From Protonemura montana (lineage: Eukaryota; Arthropoda; Insecta; Plecoptera; Nemouridae), in assembly GCA_947568835.1 (NCBI GenBank), contig OX387607.1:17696277-17760276 (forward strand): a DNA stretch of 64,000 nt, written 5' to 3'. This document shows positions 21,683 through 33,900 of this stretch, one piece after another. The position numbers and the translations under genes were made by a program. Positions within the stretch are counted from its first letter, which is position 1. Every line of letters begins with the position of its first letter. Under the pieces are notes generated by a model. That model was not told the DNA's origin and ran no database searches. It was given only the letters and a program-made list of their open reading frames with translations.

Positions 21683-23962
21683 TTACAACAAACATTTAAT
21701 AGTCAGGACGAAGGTTGCAAGGATGCAGGACGCGAGTGACCCGCAGTTCACGATCTTCACAAAAAGATGCCATTGGTTTGGTCCTTTTTCCTCGGCAATC
21801 CTAACGTCAACTACAGCTGTGTCATCCTGTCATGGAGTGAAGAAGTATTCGCAATTAATTGGCTGTAACGCGGTTTACCTTGACGATACCATACCCTTCG
21901 GCTCTGACAAAAACCAAGTTTAAATAGTGTATGTCAAAACTAGTTAAAGTATTAGTTAAAGTATAAAGAAATCAAGGTTAAATAAGTAGACATGAGTCAT
22001 ATACCTTGGGCACTACTTCTCTCATGAGAAGCATCTTTCCAGGGCGAGTTCCTAGGACTCCGTTGACAACTCCAGCGACCCATGCCGGGGGGGAACTCGA
22101 GGTCGCGTCCATCTGCCGCACGAGGAACGTAATGAGTAGAGTAAACCCGGCCATAAAGAATGAGTCCCGGTAGAATTGCACTGGAAATAAGATGCTGATG
22201 ATCAATCTCATGTTTGTGTTCCTTAATGCAACAAATTTAGAGGTTTTTACATACCAATCAGAGGGATGGAGTCCCCATTAGGAGGAATTCGCAAGTAGAT
22301 GTGGAGGAGATACGAGCAGTGGCATAAGATATTGACACAGATAACGGCGAGTCGCTCAGCTGATCGTGACTCCAGTATAAATGTTATCCATGTGAGAACG
22401 GTCAATACTAAAATAAATTCAAGACATACAGTGCATACGGTTGAAAAGATAAGCTGTTGACAAGCATGGATTTCCAAACAAGCCTACAAATACCTATGGC
22501 CGGCACGATGACGCCAGCCACACCCTCTCCGGAAAGTCTTCTGAAGGTCAAATAAATGGCCACTTTCGATAAGGATTTACTGCCATCTCCGAGACTGTCA
22601 ACCTGTTCGATGGTGGCGTTGAGAAGCTTCCATTTTGGGCTCGGTGTATAATAACTTCTTCTCAACTAGATGGTATGTGAAAATACTCTACTCAGTAAGT
22701 GTAAGTAAAAGTCCTCTATCCTTCATTATATCTAAATATCATCCTCCACCTTGCGTTATTTAGAGGAACAATCTGATGAAATGTCTCTTTACTCTACCTC
22801 CCTTATGTGTCTTTCGGTGAAGAATACTACGGCTGGAGTTGGAGACTGAATCGAAATGTTGCAGGTGTGTTGGTCAAAAGGCCATTTTCGTATGTCGGTG
22901 TCGCAAGTGGCTAGGAACTTGACCTGGATCCAACTATAGACATATCCATAACTTCGCAATATTGATAAGTTTTTCTTCATGCTATGACCGTTGAACCTTT
23001 TGCCGACTCTGTGTATGCAATTAATAAAAAAACATTTCTCAAAGAAGTATTCTCTCTTACTCGAGAGACTCTTGACCAAGCCGTGAGATAAGCTAGAGAA
23101 ACATTACAAGTACTCCGAGAGGATATTATTGGTCTTCAATATACATTCTTTGCTAATTACAAGCCAAAAAAATAAATAGTTGCTCCATAACAAGAATCGA
23201 AGGGAACAAATTCACAAGGGAGTGTCGAGTTTATCTCTGATTCTCAATATAAGATTTCCAGCATTTTACGCTTCCATTCTGCATACATTCACACATCCAT
23301 TTTTTATGATAGTATCGTTTGCATCTTACAATTCTAGGAACTTGAAAGGAGGACTCCAAATATCTTCAGAGTTAATATTTAATTCTTCGATGCCATCAAA
23401 TTCCGTCGCGTTCCATGCCAAAGTTGGGTCCCTCCATGCCTAAAAAAAAACACAAACTTAATTATAATACTACATGGTATTTTATTTGCTCTTCTTCAAG
23501 TTAAAAGTGAATGTTACTTACGACAAGCATTAAGCCGATGAGTTGCACGGCATGTAGAAAATCAAACTGTAAGTTAAATCTATAATGACAAATCTAGACA
23601 AACAAATCAATGGAGAAAATATCATACATTTTGGCAGGAAAGCAATACTTGCAAAAATAAATTGCTCCGGGAAGATCGTGAGATAAATCCTGGTTGAAGT
23701 CGAATTCTTCCCAAATGGTTGCACATTTTTGTTGTAATCGCAAAAGATTTGTTTTTTCAGCCTGTGCGTCGTTGTTTGGAAGCCGTCGACGTCGGCGCAG
23801 GCTCCGTTCACTAAAAGGGAAGAAAACGTCGCCGTCCCAGTTGACCTCAAAATCTAGTGTCCAGAACTAAACTAATAAATTACTCCTTAATTACTTACTT
23901 GCGCTATGTCTGAGTACCACATACAGTGCAGCAGCGAATATGAATGTGCTGGCAGCACTCAT
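21683..23962 (-). CDS. Cys-loop ligand-gated ion channel subunit, copy 2 (intact)
   Basis: Nine exons, all in phase: 23962-23899, 23810-23653, 23566-23522, 23439-23330, 23008-22798, 22665-22494, 22407-22255, 22180-22005 and 21826-21683. They total 1233 nt (410 residues). A signal peptide (MSAASTFIFAAALYVV) is followed by a ligand-binding domain with WRDPTLAWN and the Cys-loop CDTDIRKWPFDQHTC (13 residues between cysteines). TM1 is GVIVPAIVLTVLTWITFIL. TM2 is preceded by SAER and ends IYLRIPPNGDSIPLI. TM3 is FYRDSFFMAGFTLLITFLV and TM4 ends TFVLTIKCLL. The glutamate before TM2 suggests cation selectivity, as in nicotinic receptors. There is no vicinal cysteine pair in the loop C region. The TM3-TM4 loop is only about 53 residues. 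It probably acts at the plasma membrane as part of a pentamer. The ligand is unknown. Confidence 0.9.
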
Positions 23963-24149
23963 TTTGTTGCTACTGAGAGGCGATGGCTGACAATTATTAG
24001 CTTACTGTTATCGGGGCTTTGCAAGAGATCACATTTCTGTAAGTTGATAGGAATAAAACGTGCATACGCCTACATTAAAACATGTTGATCTTTGTTTTGA
24101 AAATATCAACTTACTGCCAGAGCGCTAATGTTTAACTTTTATCGCAAAA

Positions 24150-24270
24150 TGCCAGCCAAAAGGCATCTTTGTCGACAAAAATGGAAGATGATATTACCTG
24201 ATGATGTCGAGAGCAGATCACTCCCTTTGGAAACTGGTTTGCTCTCTATTAATCTGTATGGATGCTAAAC
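24150..24270 (-). promoter_or_regulatory. Conserved upstream block of receptor copies
   Basis: GCATCTTTGTCGACAAAAATGG ... TGATGTCGAGAGCAGATCACTCC is shared upstream of copies 2, 3 (29862-29997) and 4 (39835-39960). It sits 150-250 bp before exon 1, so it is probably promoter or 5' UTR. No TATA box is obvious. Confidence 0.4.
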
Positions 24271-24564
24271 TCAAAGATTGATAAAAAATTATTGAAATTT
24301 AATGCCGGTTTGCACGTTAAGTAAATAACTGGCCGTTAACAAGAAAAAAACCTGATTAGCTGATGCCAAGCGGACAAAAAATAAGCAGACTGTTAGGTAT
24401 TTAATGGACCTGTTAGTAACAGCTGCTGCAGTTTCTGCAACATCCTGCGATGGCCTGCAACGTGGTTTACTCTGGTCAAGACGTACTTTAGAAGAATTGA
24501 TTTGCGATTTTTATTATTCTTGGTCGATATATTTTCTCGGTCTTGTTCCTTTCAAAATTAAAAA

Positions 24565-24652
24565 TTTCAGCTCACATTCGAGGCCAAATCGAGATGCTAC
24601 AGGTGTGTTGGTCGAAGAGTCCTTTTCGTATCTTATTATTGACAAATGTACC
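24565..24652 (-). pseudogene. Relict Cys-loop exon in spacer 2-3
   Basis: Same relic as at 17229-17312 (RxLFDQHTCSISI then stop), nearly identical in sequence and position relative to the gene. Confidence 0.75.
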
Positions 24653-25194
24653 AGGGTAAAAAAAATTATTATATTTGCTTGTTTATTTTGTTTTTTATTT
24701 TAAAAAATACCACATATTCGATCAAGTTGTTCTTTTAGTACAATTGTCATATATAACACGGCTATTAACAAAATCTTATAATTTTCTAAAAATTTACTAA
24801 GTTTGATAACAATATGATAATAATAACATTGATATTGTTTTCTTACTCGGACCAATATTAAAAGTTCCGCAGAATGCAGACACTTCAATATGTGGAGAAA
24901 AAAATCCAAACGTTTCCTAAAACTAATCGATAAAGATATGAGAATACTTTTTCTGCGTCGACAGCGACGACTTGAAGAATGTATTCAAAGTGCCGGTTTT
25001 CCAGCGATTTGTTGATAAGTCAGTAACAGGGCTCTAACAAAAAAATCTTCTTAGTCGATGTTGAAAAACAAAAAACAAAAATATAAGGTTTGTTGGGTTC
25101 TTAATGAACCACTGAAATGGGGGCTCTGTCGGTGAAGATATTGGGATAGTGATGGTGGTGGCTGTCTTTTACACCGGACAAATCTAGGACAATG

Positions 25195-25360
25195 TCTTCG
25201 ACAGGAGTAGGCTACGTGCCGGCATCGGGTTCTCCCTTCTCCCTTCTAGACTATATTAAGTTCATCATCATGCACTCATTCGCCGATGCCAATAGACCAG
25301 TGCCTCAAGGACAGGTGTCAAAACAGTGCGTCGTTAAACACAAAAAATCAATCAAAACCC
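25195..25360 (+). repeat. 5S-SINE tail relic in spacer 2-3
   Basis: Orthologous to 17866-18030. Confidence 0.8.
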
Positions 25361-25689
25361 AGTTGAAATAGTTTTTGTCACGACTTAAAATGTATAGTAA
25401 ATTTACAGGAACTCTGTGGTGCAAACGTTGAACTTTAATTGTCTATTGCCTTTGCCTATGCATATTGTTAATGCCTATCGGTGTAATTTCCTAAATATAT
25501 CAACATACCTAGTTGGTAGAAATTTTAAGTCAATTTTACTTTTTGTTTGTGCCTAGTAGATAAAACGTGCAGGCGGACAGACCTGCATTTCACATGCAAA
25601 TTGCAGTTCTTTTTTTTTGATACAACGAATACATTAATTTAAAAATCAAAGTACCTATATGATATGGGTTTCATTCATTTGTTCCTTTA

Positions 25690-26151
25690 CCTTTTCTCCG
25701 TCGATTCGCTTGATCTTCTGCGCGAAAATGTCTTTCAGCGTCCGCACGATAAAATTACAAAATTTCCGCCGTGTCACGTGCGTCTGACCTGCACTTAATA
25801 CACGAAAGCTGTATCTCGCTTCATTGAAATTTTGCCATCGTCATCAACACGAAGGCAGTTGATTTTTTGAGAAACGACAGCATCCTTCACCATCATGTCG
25901 CGGGCACTGAACGGACATTTGATTTCAATGAGACCGTCGTCTCCCACAAGGCCATCAGGAGAGCCACTTATGTACGGTAGCAAAGGGTCAATGACAAGAC
26001 CGCACTGCTGGACTCTAACAACGTATTGCAAAGAGAATGCTGCAATTGCAACAGCCTCCTTTTCAATACCCCAGTTGATTTCCTTACTACCAGATAATAA
26101 AGGTAACCTAATCGCTTCCACGTTGACTCGGCAAGACGTCGAATCACGCAT
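25690..26151 (-). pseudogene. YqaJ-like nuclease exon, unit 3
   Basis: Almost identical to 20530-20991, including SPDG ... LIEIKCPFSARDM, the premature end at AFVY and the continuation in another frame. The offset is exactly 5160 bp from the unit 2 copy, which marks a recent segmental duplication. Confidence 0.7.
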
Positions 26152-26329
26152 ATTGCAAATAGCTGCAAATCAAGGTGCTGTTAATATTTCCCTTCTCAGG
26201 GAAACCCATTCAGGGAAGCTACTCTAAACCTGTCCTGATAGTCGAATGGCCAGCATTCGCATGCCCAGTTATTATTTTATCATTAGAGATAAGAGGGATA
26301 ACAGTTTATACATAATTATTATTCGCCTT

Positions 26330-26490
26330 GCTTATCAACCTCTCGACAGCACGCATTCGCGGAGGAATCCTGTTGTTCCTATGGTGAAGTCCTACGGAAG
26401 GACTGCCATAAGACCAGTGCCACATGGCCAGATGTCAAAACAGTGCGTCGATAAACAGCACAAACCAACCAAACATAAAGCAGTCAGCAT
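26330..26490 (+). repeat. 5S-SINE tail relic (unit 3)
   Basis: Orthologous to the relics at 14225 and 21170. Confidence 0.75.
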
Positions 26491-26841
26491 GACATAGCGT
26501 ATTTTTATCAGTGAGGTAAGCCAGAAAATGCTATTACCTTGACAGCCTACTTCACCTTCACCTTTTTCAAGTCCTATTCTACACCATATAGGAGTTTTCA
26601 TATCTAAAAAAAGGGAACTGGATGTCAAATACAATTCATTTGTGAGGTATTGTATTGTGTCAGGATAGTTATTTGGTTCCTTACAATGATAAATGCAAGT
26701 TTTACATATGATTCTTCTTTATATCGATTTTTGAAAATACATCGAGGTTTTAATTAAGGTTTCTCAAAGAGAAAAAAGTATTAAATATGTAAAACGCTAC
26801 TCTTATCCCACTTTTAGGTCCTCGTGAATAACCTGTATTTT

Positions 26842-29105
26842 TTACAACAAACATTTAATAGTCAGGACGAAGGTTGCAAGGATGCAGGACGCGAGTGACC
26901 CGCAGTTCACGATCTTCACAAAAAGATGCCATTGGTTTGGTCCTTTTTCCTCGGCAATCCTAACGTCAACTACAGATGCGTCACCCTGTCATGGAGTAAA
27001 GAAGTATTTGCAATTAATTGGCTGTAACGCGGTTTACCTTGACGATACCATACCCTTCGGCTCTGACAAAAACCAAGTTTAAATAGTGTATGTCAAAACT
27101 AGTTAAAGTATTAGTTAAAGTGTAAAGAAATCAAGGTTAAATAAAGTAGACATGAGTCATATACCTTGGGCTCTACTTCTCTCATGAAAAGCATCTTTCC
27201 AGGGCGAGTTCCTAGGACTCCGTTGACAACTCCAGCGACCCATGCCGGGGGGGAACTCGAGGTCGTGTCCATCTGCCGCACGAGGAACGTAATGAGTAGA
27301 GTAAACCCGGCCATAAAGAATGAGTCCCGGTAGAATTGCACTGGAAATAAGATGCTGATGATCAATCTCATGTTTGTGTTCCTTAATGCAACAAATTTAG
27401 AGGTTTTTACATACCAATCAGAGGGATGGAGTCCCCATTAGGAGGAATTCGCAAGTAGATGTGGAGGAGATACGAGCAGTGGCATAAGATATTGACACAG
27501 ATTACGGCGAGTCGCTCAGCTGATCGTGACTCCAGTATAAATGTTATCCATGTGAGACCGGTCAATACTAAAATAAATTCAAGACAGTACAGTGCATACA
27601 GTTGAAAAGCTATACTGTTGACAAGCATGGATTTCTAAACAATCCTTCCAATACCTATGGCCGGCACGATGACGCCAGCCACACCCTCTCCGGAACGTCT
27701 CCTGAAGGTCAAATAAATGACCACTTTCGATAAGGATTCGCTGCCATCTCCGAGACTGTCAACTTCATCGAAGGTGGCGTTGAGAAGCTTCCATTTCGGG
27801 CTCGGTTCATAAAACATTCTTAGTAACTAAATGTAATGTGAAAATACATTACTCAGTAAGTGATACATTATGTTGATTATTTTTATAACGAACAATCTAA
27901 GGAAATGTGTCTTTTGGTCTATACTCAACCTCCTTATTTTCTCTGTTAATGTAGAATACTACGGCTGGACTTCGAGACTGAATCGAAATGGTGCAGGTGT
28001 GTTGGTCAAAGGGCCATTTTCGTATGTCGGTGTCGCAAGTGGCTATAAACTTGACCGGGATCCAATTATAGACGTATCCATCACTTCCCAATATTAATGG
28101 GTTTTTCTCCATGTCATGAACGGTTATTCGATTGCCGACTCTGTTCATGCAATTTATAAAAAAAAACATTACATAAAATAAGTTACCTCTCTTATTCGTG
28201 AGATTCTTGACCACCCCGCGAGATAATCTAGCGAAACCCTACAAGTGCACCAAGAGGATATTATTGGTCTTCAATATACATTTTTGCTAATTACAAGCAT
28301 AAATATAAATAAAAACTCCATAACATGAACTGGATGGACCAAATAACCAAGGGAGAGTCAAGTTTAATTCTCATTCTCAATATAAGCTTTCCAGCATTCT
28401 ACGCTTCCATTCTGCAAACATTTTTTGTCACACCTCCATTTTTTTATGATAAAATCGTTTGCATCTTACAATTCTTGGAACTTGAAAGAAGGAATCCAAA
28501 TATCTTCAGAGTTAATACTCAATTCTTCGATGCCATCAAATTCCGTCGCGTTCCATGCCAAAATTGGTTCATTCCATGCCTAAAATAAAACACATAAACA
28601 CAAAATATAGAATTTCGTAGTATTTTATTTGCTCTTCATTGTATTAAAAGTGAATTGAACTTACGACAAGCATTAAGCCAATGAGTTGCACGGCATGTAG
28701 CAAATCAGACTGTAAGTTAAATCTTAAATGACAAATGAAGACAAACAAATCAATGGAGAAAATATCACACATTTATGCAGGAAAGCAATACTTGCAAAAA
28801 TCAAGTGCTCCGGAAAGATAAGGAGATAAACCATGCTTGAAGTCGGACTCTCCCCAAATGGCTGTATATTTTTGTCGTAATCGCAAAAGATTTGTTTTTT
28901 CAGCCTGTGCGTCGTTGTTTGGACGCCGTCGACGTCGGCGCAGGCTCCGTTGACTATAAGGGAAGAAAACGTCGCCGTCCCAGTTGGTTTGAAAATCAAG
29001 TGTCCAGAACTAAACTCATTAAATTCATCTTAATTACTTACTTGCGCTAGGTCTGAGTACCACATACAGTGCAGCAGCGAATATGAATGTGCTGGCAGCA
29101 CCCAT
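26842..29105 (-). CDS. Cys-loop ligand-gated ion channel subunit, copy 3 (intact)
   Basis: Exons 29105-29042, 28953-28796, 28709-28665, 28579-28470, 28140-27930, 27826-27655, 27567-27415, 27340-27165 and 26985-26842 have exactly the same lengths as in copy 2, giving 410 residues. It starts MGAASTFIFAAALYVVLRP. The Cys-loop is CDTDIRKWPFDQHTC. TM segments match copy 2, while exons 5 and 6 differ (MFYEPSPKWKLLNATFDEVD, VVFYINREN), so the ligand-binding face has diverged more than the pore. Splice sites are canonical except intron 2, which uses a GC donor. A hAT-like element and a LINE now separate its upstream region from the rest of the spacer. Confidence 0.9.
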
Positions 29106-29294
29106 TTTGTTGCTACTGGGAGGCGATGGCTGACAATTATTAGCTTACTGCTATCGGGGCTTTGGAAGAGATCACATTTCTGTAAGCTGATAGGAATAAA
29201 ACGTGCATACGCCTACATTATGACAAGTAGAACTTTGTTTTGAGGATATCAACTTACTGCTAGAGCGCTAATGTTTAACTGATATCGCGAAAAC

Positions 29295-29851
29295 CAGGGG
29301 CGTGTGGTCAGGGAATGCGGGGCATGCACCGCATGCGTTGAGAAAATCACTAAGTGGGTTAGTTTTATGTTGTCATTTACGATAATTATTTACAAATTTG
29401 GCGGGGAAAAAAGAGTCGGACCGATGTTTTACAGTCTTTACATCGTTGAAAGTTCACTTCCTCTTATGGCGCCATACATGGTTACGCTGGGTGAGCGGAC
29501 GAAGGGGAGGATACTTCCCTCTCACTTGCTCTCGCTCCTCTAGCTATAGCTCTGCGTCATAGCTCTGCTCTAGTCCCAGTAGCTTTTAGCTCTTATCAGC
29601 AGCAGTTTTTGTGAGATAATTCAAATTATTTTCCGCTCTTGCTTAGATTTCCTCCGGCGCCACGAGGTTAGCTTGGCGCAGGCAGTCAGTCATCGGCCGG
29701 CGCTGTTTTGGGTAGGATCATGTGGGTGTCACTAACTTTGCCCTGCAGCGTCCATATATATATAAATGTATATAAATAAATAAATAAATGAATATATATA
29801 TATCTATTTTTAAATTGCATACCTGAGTTCTAGCCCCACCACACGCCACTG
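29295..29851. mobile_element. hAT-like non-autonomous element, 557 bp, upstream of copy 3
   Basis: Termini CAGGGGCGTGTGGT and inverse ACCACACGCCACTG are flanked by GCGAAAAC (29287-29294) and GCGAAAAT (29852-29859), an 8-bp duplication with one mismatch. The other receptor copies show the empty site (ATCGCAAAATGCC). It contains an (AT)n/(AAAT)n microsatellite at about 29755-29810. A 79-residue frame at 29304-29543 has no recognisable homology. Confidence 0.8.
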
Positions 29852-29997
29852 GCGAAAATGCCAGCCAAATGGCATCTTTGTCGAAAAAAATGGAAGATGA
29901 TATTACCTGATGATGTCGAGAGCAGATCACTCCCATTGAAAACTAGTTTGCTCTCTATTAATCTAAGTGGGTGCTTAACTCAACGATTGATCACAAT

Positions 29998-30856
29998 AAA
30001 GGAGTTAAAAAACACCATTAAGATGAAAGATCAAATTATCTCTAGCATGGAAGAAATTAACCAATTACTTAGAGATAAAATAGTCCTCATACTAGAAAAT
30101 AAGGAATTCAAGAGCCAAAATCATCAAAGCCCAGTGTCGTATGCAACAGTCACTTCCGCAGCTGGCTACCAGGGGGCGGACAAGTCGACAGCCTTAAAAA
30201 TGGCCGAAAATTTTGAATCGACGGCGCGAACCAATTCGCAAACGCCACCCATCACCTCCAAAACCAAACGAGCAAACAGTTCTCCCAAAGAAACTGTTAA
30301 ACTGAATACTTTCTGTGACACTAAAAAGCACAAGATTGTAGAAGATAAGACAGGAGAAGATATGACTGAAGATACGTTTGGAAAAGGCAAGACTGATGCA
30401 AAAATGAATGGAGAATGGAAGACAGACAAGAACAAGGCAGACAGCGAAGACTTGTGGATCACTAATAGAACTGATCACGACGACTTCAAAACAGTGTTAA
30501 GTCACCGATTGAAGAAAAAAAGCCTGACCATAATTGGAACAGGAGCTTCTTCCCCTTTAACAACGACTGCTGAATCTACTCTCCAAGTCTCAGCGAAAAT
30601 AAGTAAAGTCTGGATCCATCTCTACCGGCTCCATCGAGAAGTTGATGCCGATCAAGTCAAAAGATACCTAACAGACAGGATCCCAGCACAAGATTTCTTG
30701 TGCGAAAAGCTGAACGCCCGAGGAGACTACAGCTCCTTCAAAATCGGAGCAGACCCCAGCTTGACTGATCTGCTATACAGCCCTGACTTCTGGCCGGCCG
30801 GCGCTGCGGTCCGACGGTTTTTTCTAAAACCTCTTATGAAGCGAATCCACACCTGA
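29998..30856 (+). CDS. LINE A ORF1 (C-terminal part)
   Basis: The open frame begins at ATG 29858, but the first 46 or so codons (29858-29997) are receptor upstream DNA, also present at 24150 and 39835. Genuine LINE coding starts near TIKELKNTIKMKDQI. It has an N-terminal coiled coil (EEINQLLRDKIVLILENKE), a low-complexity middle rich in lysine and threonine, and a C-terminal domain (KVWIHLYRLHREV, YLTDRIPAQDFLCEKLNARG, SFKIGADPSLTD). Decayed homologues of the C-terminal domain occur at 49.0-49.2 kb and 55.1-55.2 kb. ORF1 proteins bind element RNA. Confidence 0.75.
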
Positions 30857-30918
30857 CCGACCCACGGAAAGCAATACAAGATTGTCCACTGGCTAACAAT
30901 AGAATAGAGAGCAGAACC

Positions 30919-33900
30919 ATGCAAGTAGACACTAAACGACAAAACTCTAAACAAAAATCCCATAATGGTTTAGCACAACCTTTCTCAATATTCTATCAAA
31001 ACATTAGATCTTTACGTTCGAAAATGAATGAATTGGAATTAGTTATAAAAGAAGCCAATACAACTATAGATTGTAATGTACATATTAATTTAATTGCACT
31101 AACAGAGCATTGGCTAAATTTACATGAAGTTGACTCCATTTCTATTCCCGAATTCAATTTGTCATCTATATACACTAGGAACTTCGATTCTCATGGAGGC
31201 TCTTGTATCTTTACGAGTGTTAATATGATCGATGTAAAAGAAAGAATAGACCTGGTAAATTTAAGTATAGATACAATTTTTGAATGTTCTGCAATAGAAA
31301 TTAGAAAAAGCAATATTGTTATCCTTTGTATTTATCGATCTCCATCTGGCTGTACCAAATTATTTCTTGATAAGTTAGAATTAGTGCTAGACTTATTATT
31401 TCAAGAAGACTCCTCACGATCTATCATTATCATTGGTGATTTCAACATAAATACTCTTGTCAATAACCCAGTTAAAATCAAACTATGTTCACTTCTAAAA
31501 TAATTCCAGCTTAAATTACTTATTAAGGATCATACTCGAATAACTTCTACATCAGCAACATGTATTGATAACATATTTACAAATGTTAGTCCGCAAAACT
31601 TTAAACTCGAACTTTCTGAAACTGGTCTATCTGACCATAAAGCTGTCTTATTCTCATTAAAATCACAATTTAATATTAATTCTGCAACATCTAACCAACT
31701 CGTTGAAAAGAGAATTTACTCCAAATCAAATGATTTAAAGATGGCTGATTCCTTGATGTCTGAAGAATGGAAAGATTCATATGAACCTATCAACGTCAAC
31801 CTCAAGGTAGCTTCCTTCATCAATATCTTAGAAGGTCATTTTAATTATGCTTATCCTCTCAAGTCTTTCAAACAACTTAACCGACATAACACATGGATAA
31901 GCAAAGGTTTAATAATATCATGTAAACACAAACGTAACATCATATCACTAGGAAAAATTCTCAAAAGTAAAATTTGGGACCAACATGTTTATAAGTATAA
32001 ACAAACCCTAAAAAAAACTATTCAAACAGCAAAACAACTTGAAATACATAGAACTATAGTAAACTCCAAGAATATCATGAAAACTAGCTGGGATCTAGTC
32101 TTTAAGGAGATAGGTAAAAAGAAAAAATCAAAGACTTCTATCGATGAACTAATTATTAACGATAAAACCCTAATCACCCCAACAGAGATTGGCAATGCAT
32201 TAAATGAGTTCTTTATTAATTCCGCCAAACTTAATGCTAGCGTTCAATCACCTAATACTCATAAAGTAATGGTAAAACTAAACAATACTCCGTTTGTACC
32301 TAACACCATCTTTTTAGCACCTGTTACTGCTTATGAAATAGATCTCATAATTAAAAATTTAAAAAATACCTCGGGCATAAACGATATTCCTATTAAAATA
32401 ATTAAAAGATTCTCTAAATATTTATCGCCACCACTAGCCGAAATATGCAATACGTCCCTCCAATCGGGTACTTTTCCAGATTATTTTAAAACTGCCAACG
32501 TTCTCCCACTATTTAAAAAAGGCAATGCCAAAGATCCTAACAACTACCGTCCTATTTCAATACTAAAATCTTTCTCGAAAATAATCGAAAAAGTAATATA
32601 TTCTAGGACTATTAACTTCCTGACAAGTAACAAAATTTTAAAGGATAATCAACATGGTTTCAGGAAAAATAAATCAACCGAATCGGCCATTTTTGATTAT
32701 GTCGATAACATTTGTGGTGCACTTAGTATTAAGAATATGGCCTTAGGCATATTTTGTGACCTTAGTAAGGCCTTTGACAGCGTTAACCATGAAATATTAT
32801 TAGCGAAACTATCCCACTATGGTATTAGAGGACTGGCAAATGACTGGTTCAAATCTTACTTGAGTAACAGAGAACAAACTGTAATTACTGTAAATAACAA
32901 GAATCAAAATTTTTTCTCTAAAAATCTTGTATCTACTAGAGGTGTCCCACAAGGTAGCATTTTAGGTCCTCTTCTCTTTCTCATTTATATTAATGACCTA
33001 CCTTCAAATATAGGCAATGCTCAAGTCACAATGTTTGCTGATGATACCAGTCTTCTGATAAAGGGTATATCAACTGATTGCCTGCTAGAGAAGGCTAACT
33101 CTGCAATTAAAGACCTTTCAGAGTGGCTTAAATTAAACCAGCTTTCCCTCAATACCAAAAAAACTAAATTGATTCACTTTCAAACGAAAAACACTAGATC
33201 TATTTCACAAGATAAACTTCAAATTTCTGCTGGCAACGATGTTTTGGAATTATCTAGCCATGTAACTTTTTTGGGACTTGAATTAGATAAAAATCTTGAT
33301 TGGGCAATGAACATTACTAGACTAAAAAATAAACTTTTAAAACAATGTTTTGCCTTTCGTATTTTGAAAAGGGTCGTCCCAGCTAACTCATTAAAATCTA
33401 TCTATCACGGACTATTTGAGTCTCTAATGAGCTACGGTATAATATTTTGGGGTAATGCTTCAAACGCCAAATATATTTTTTCTCTACAAAAAAGAGTCAT
33501 TAGAATTATTCTTCATTTGAAACCAAATTCAACGTGTCGCAAGCAATTTAAAAATCTGAAAGTAATGACGATGCCAAGCATTTATATTTTCAAACTCTTA
33601 ATTTTTATCAAACTTAACGCTAACTCTTTTCCCACCAGTAACCATAAGCATCATACGCGTAGCAGGGGTGGCTTTGAAGTACAAAAAGATTCTATGGCAC
33701 TAACTCAAATTAAACGTAAAACTAAACTCTCTGGCCTTATGCTATTTAACTTGCTACCAAATAATTTAAAAATATCAAACTTCAACACCTTTAAGCTATC
33801 AATTAAATCATTTCTCATTGAAGGAGAATTTTATTCTTGCGACGAATTTAAATCGGCCCTCATTAAATATAATAACCCAGTTATTAAATTAACGACGTGA
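30919..33900 (+). pseudogene. LINE A ORF2: endonuclease-reverse transcriptase with one nonsense codon
   Basis: It starts 62 nt after ORF1. The APE-type endonuclease shows FYQNIRSLRSKMNELE, LTEHWLN, IYRSPSG and GDFNINTL. A TAA at 31501-31503 interrupts it, but the same frame continues with ITSTSATCIDNIFTN and GLSDHKAV. The reverse transcriptase (31741 onward) has NYRPISILKSFSKIIEK, QHGFRKNKSTESAI, GIFCDLSKAFDSVNH, RGVPQGSILGPLLF and the catalytic TMFADDTSL. The C-terminus is FKLSIKSFLIEGEFYSCDEF. Apart from the single stop (993 codons in total) it is intact, so the insertion is young. Confidence 0.9.

Noticed and set aside
29858..29997. ATG at 29858 as the genuine LINE A ORF1 start
   Set aside because: These 140 bp are receptor upstream DNA found in other units, so the LINE is 5'-truncated and the start is accidental.
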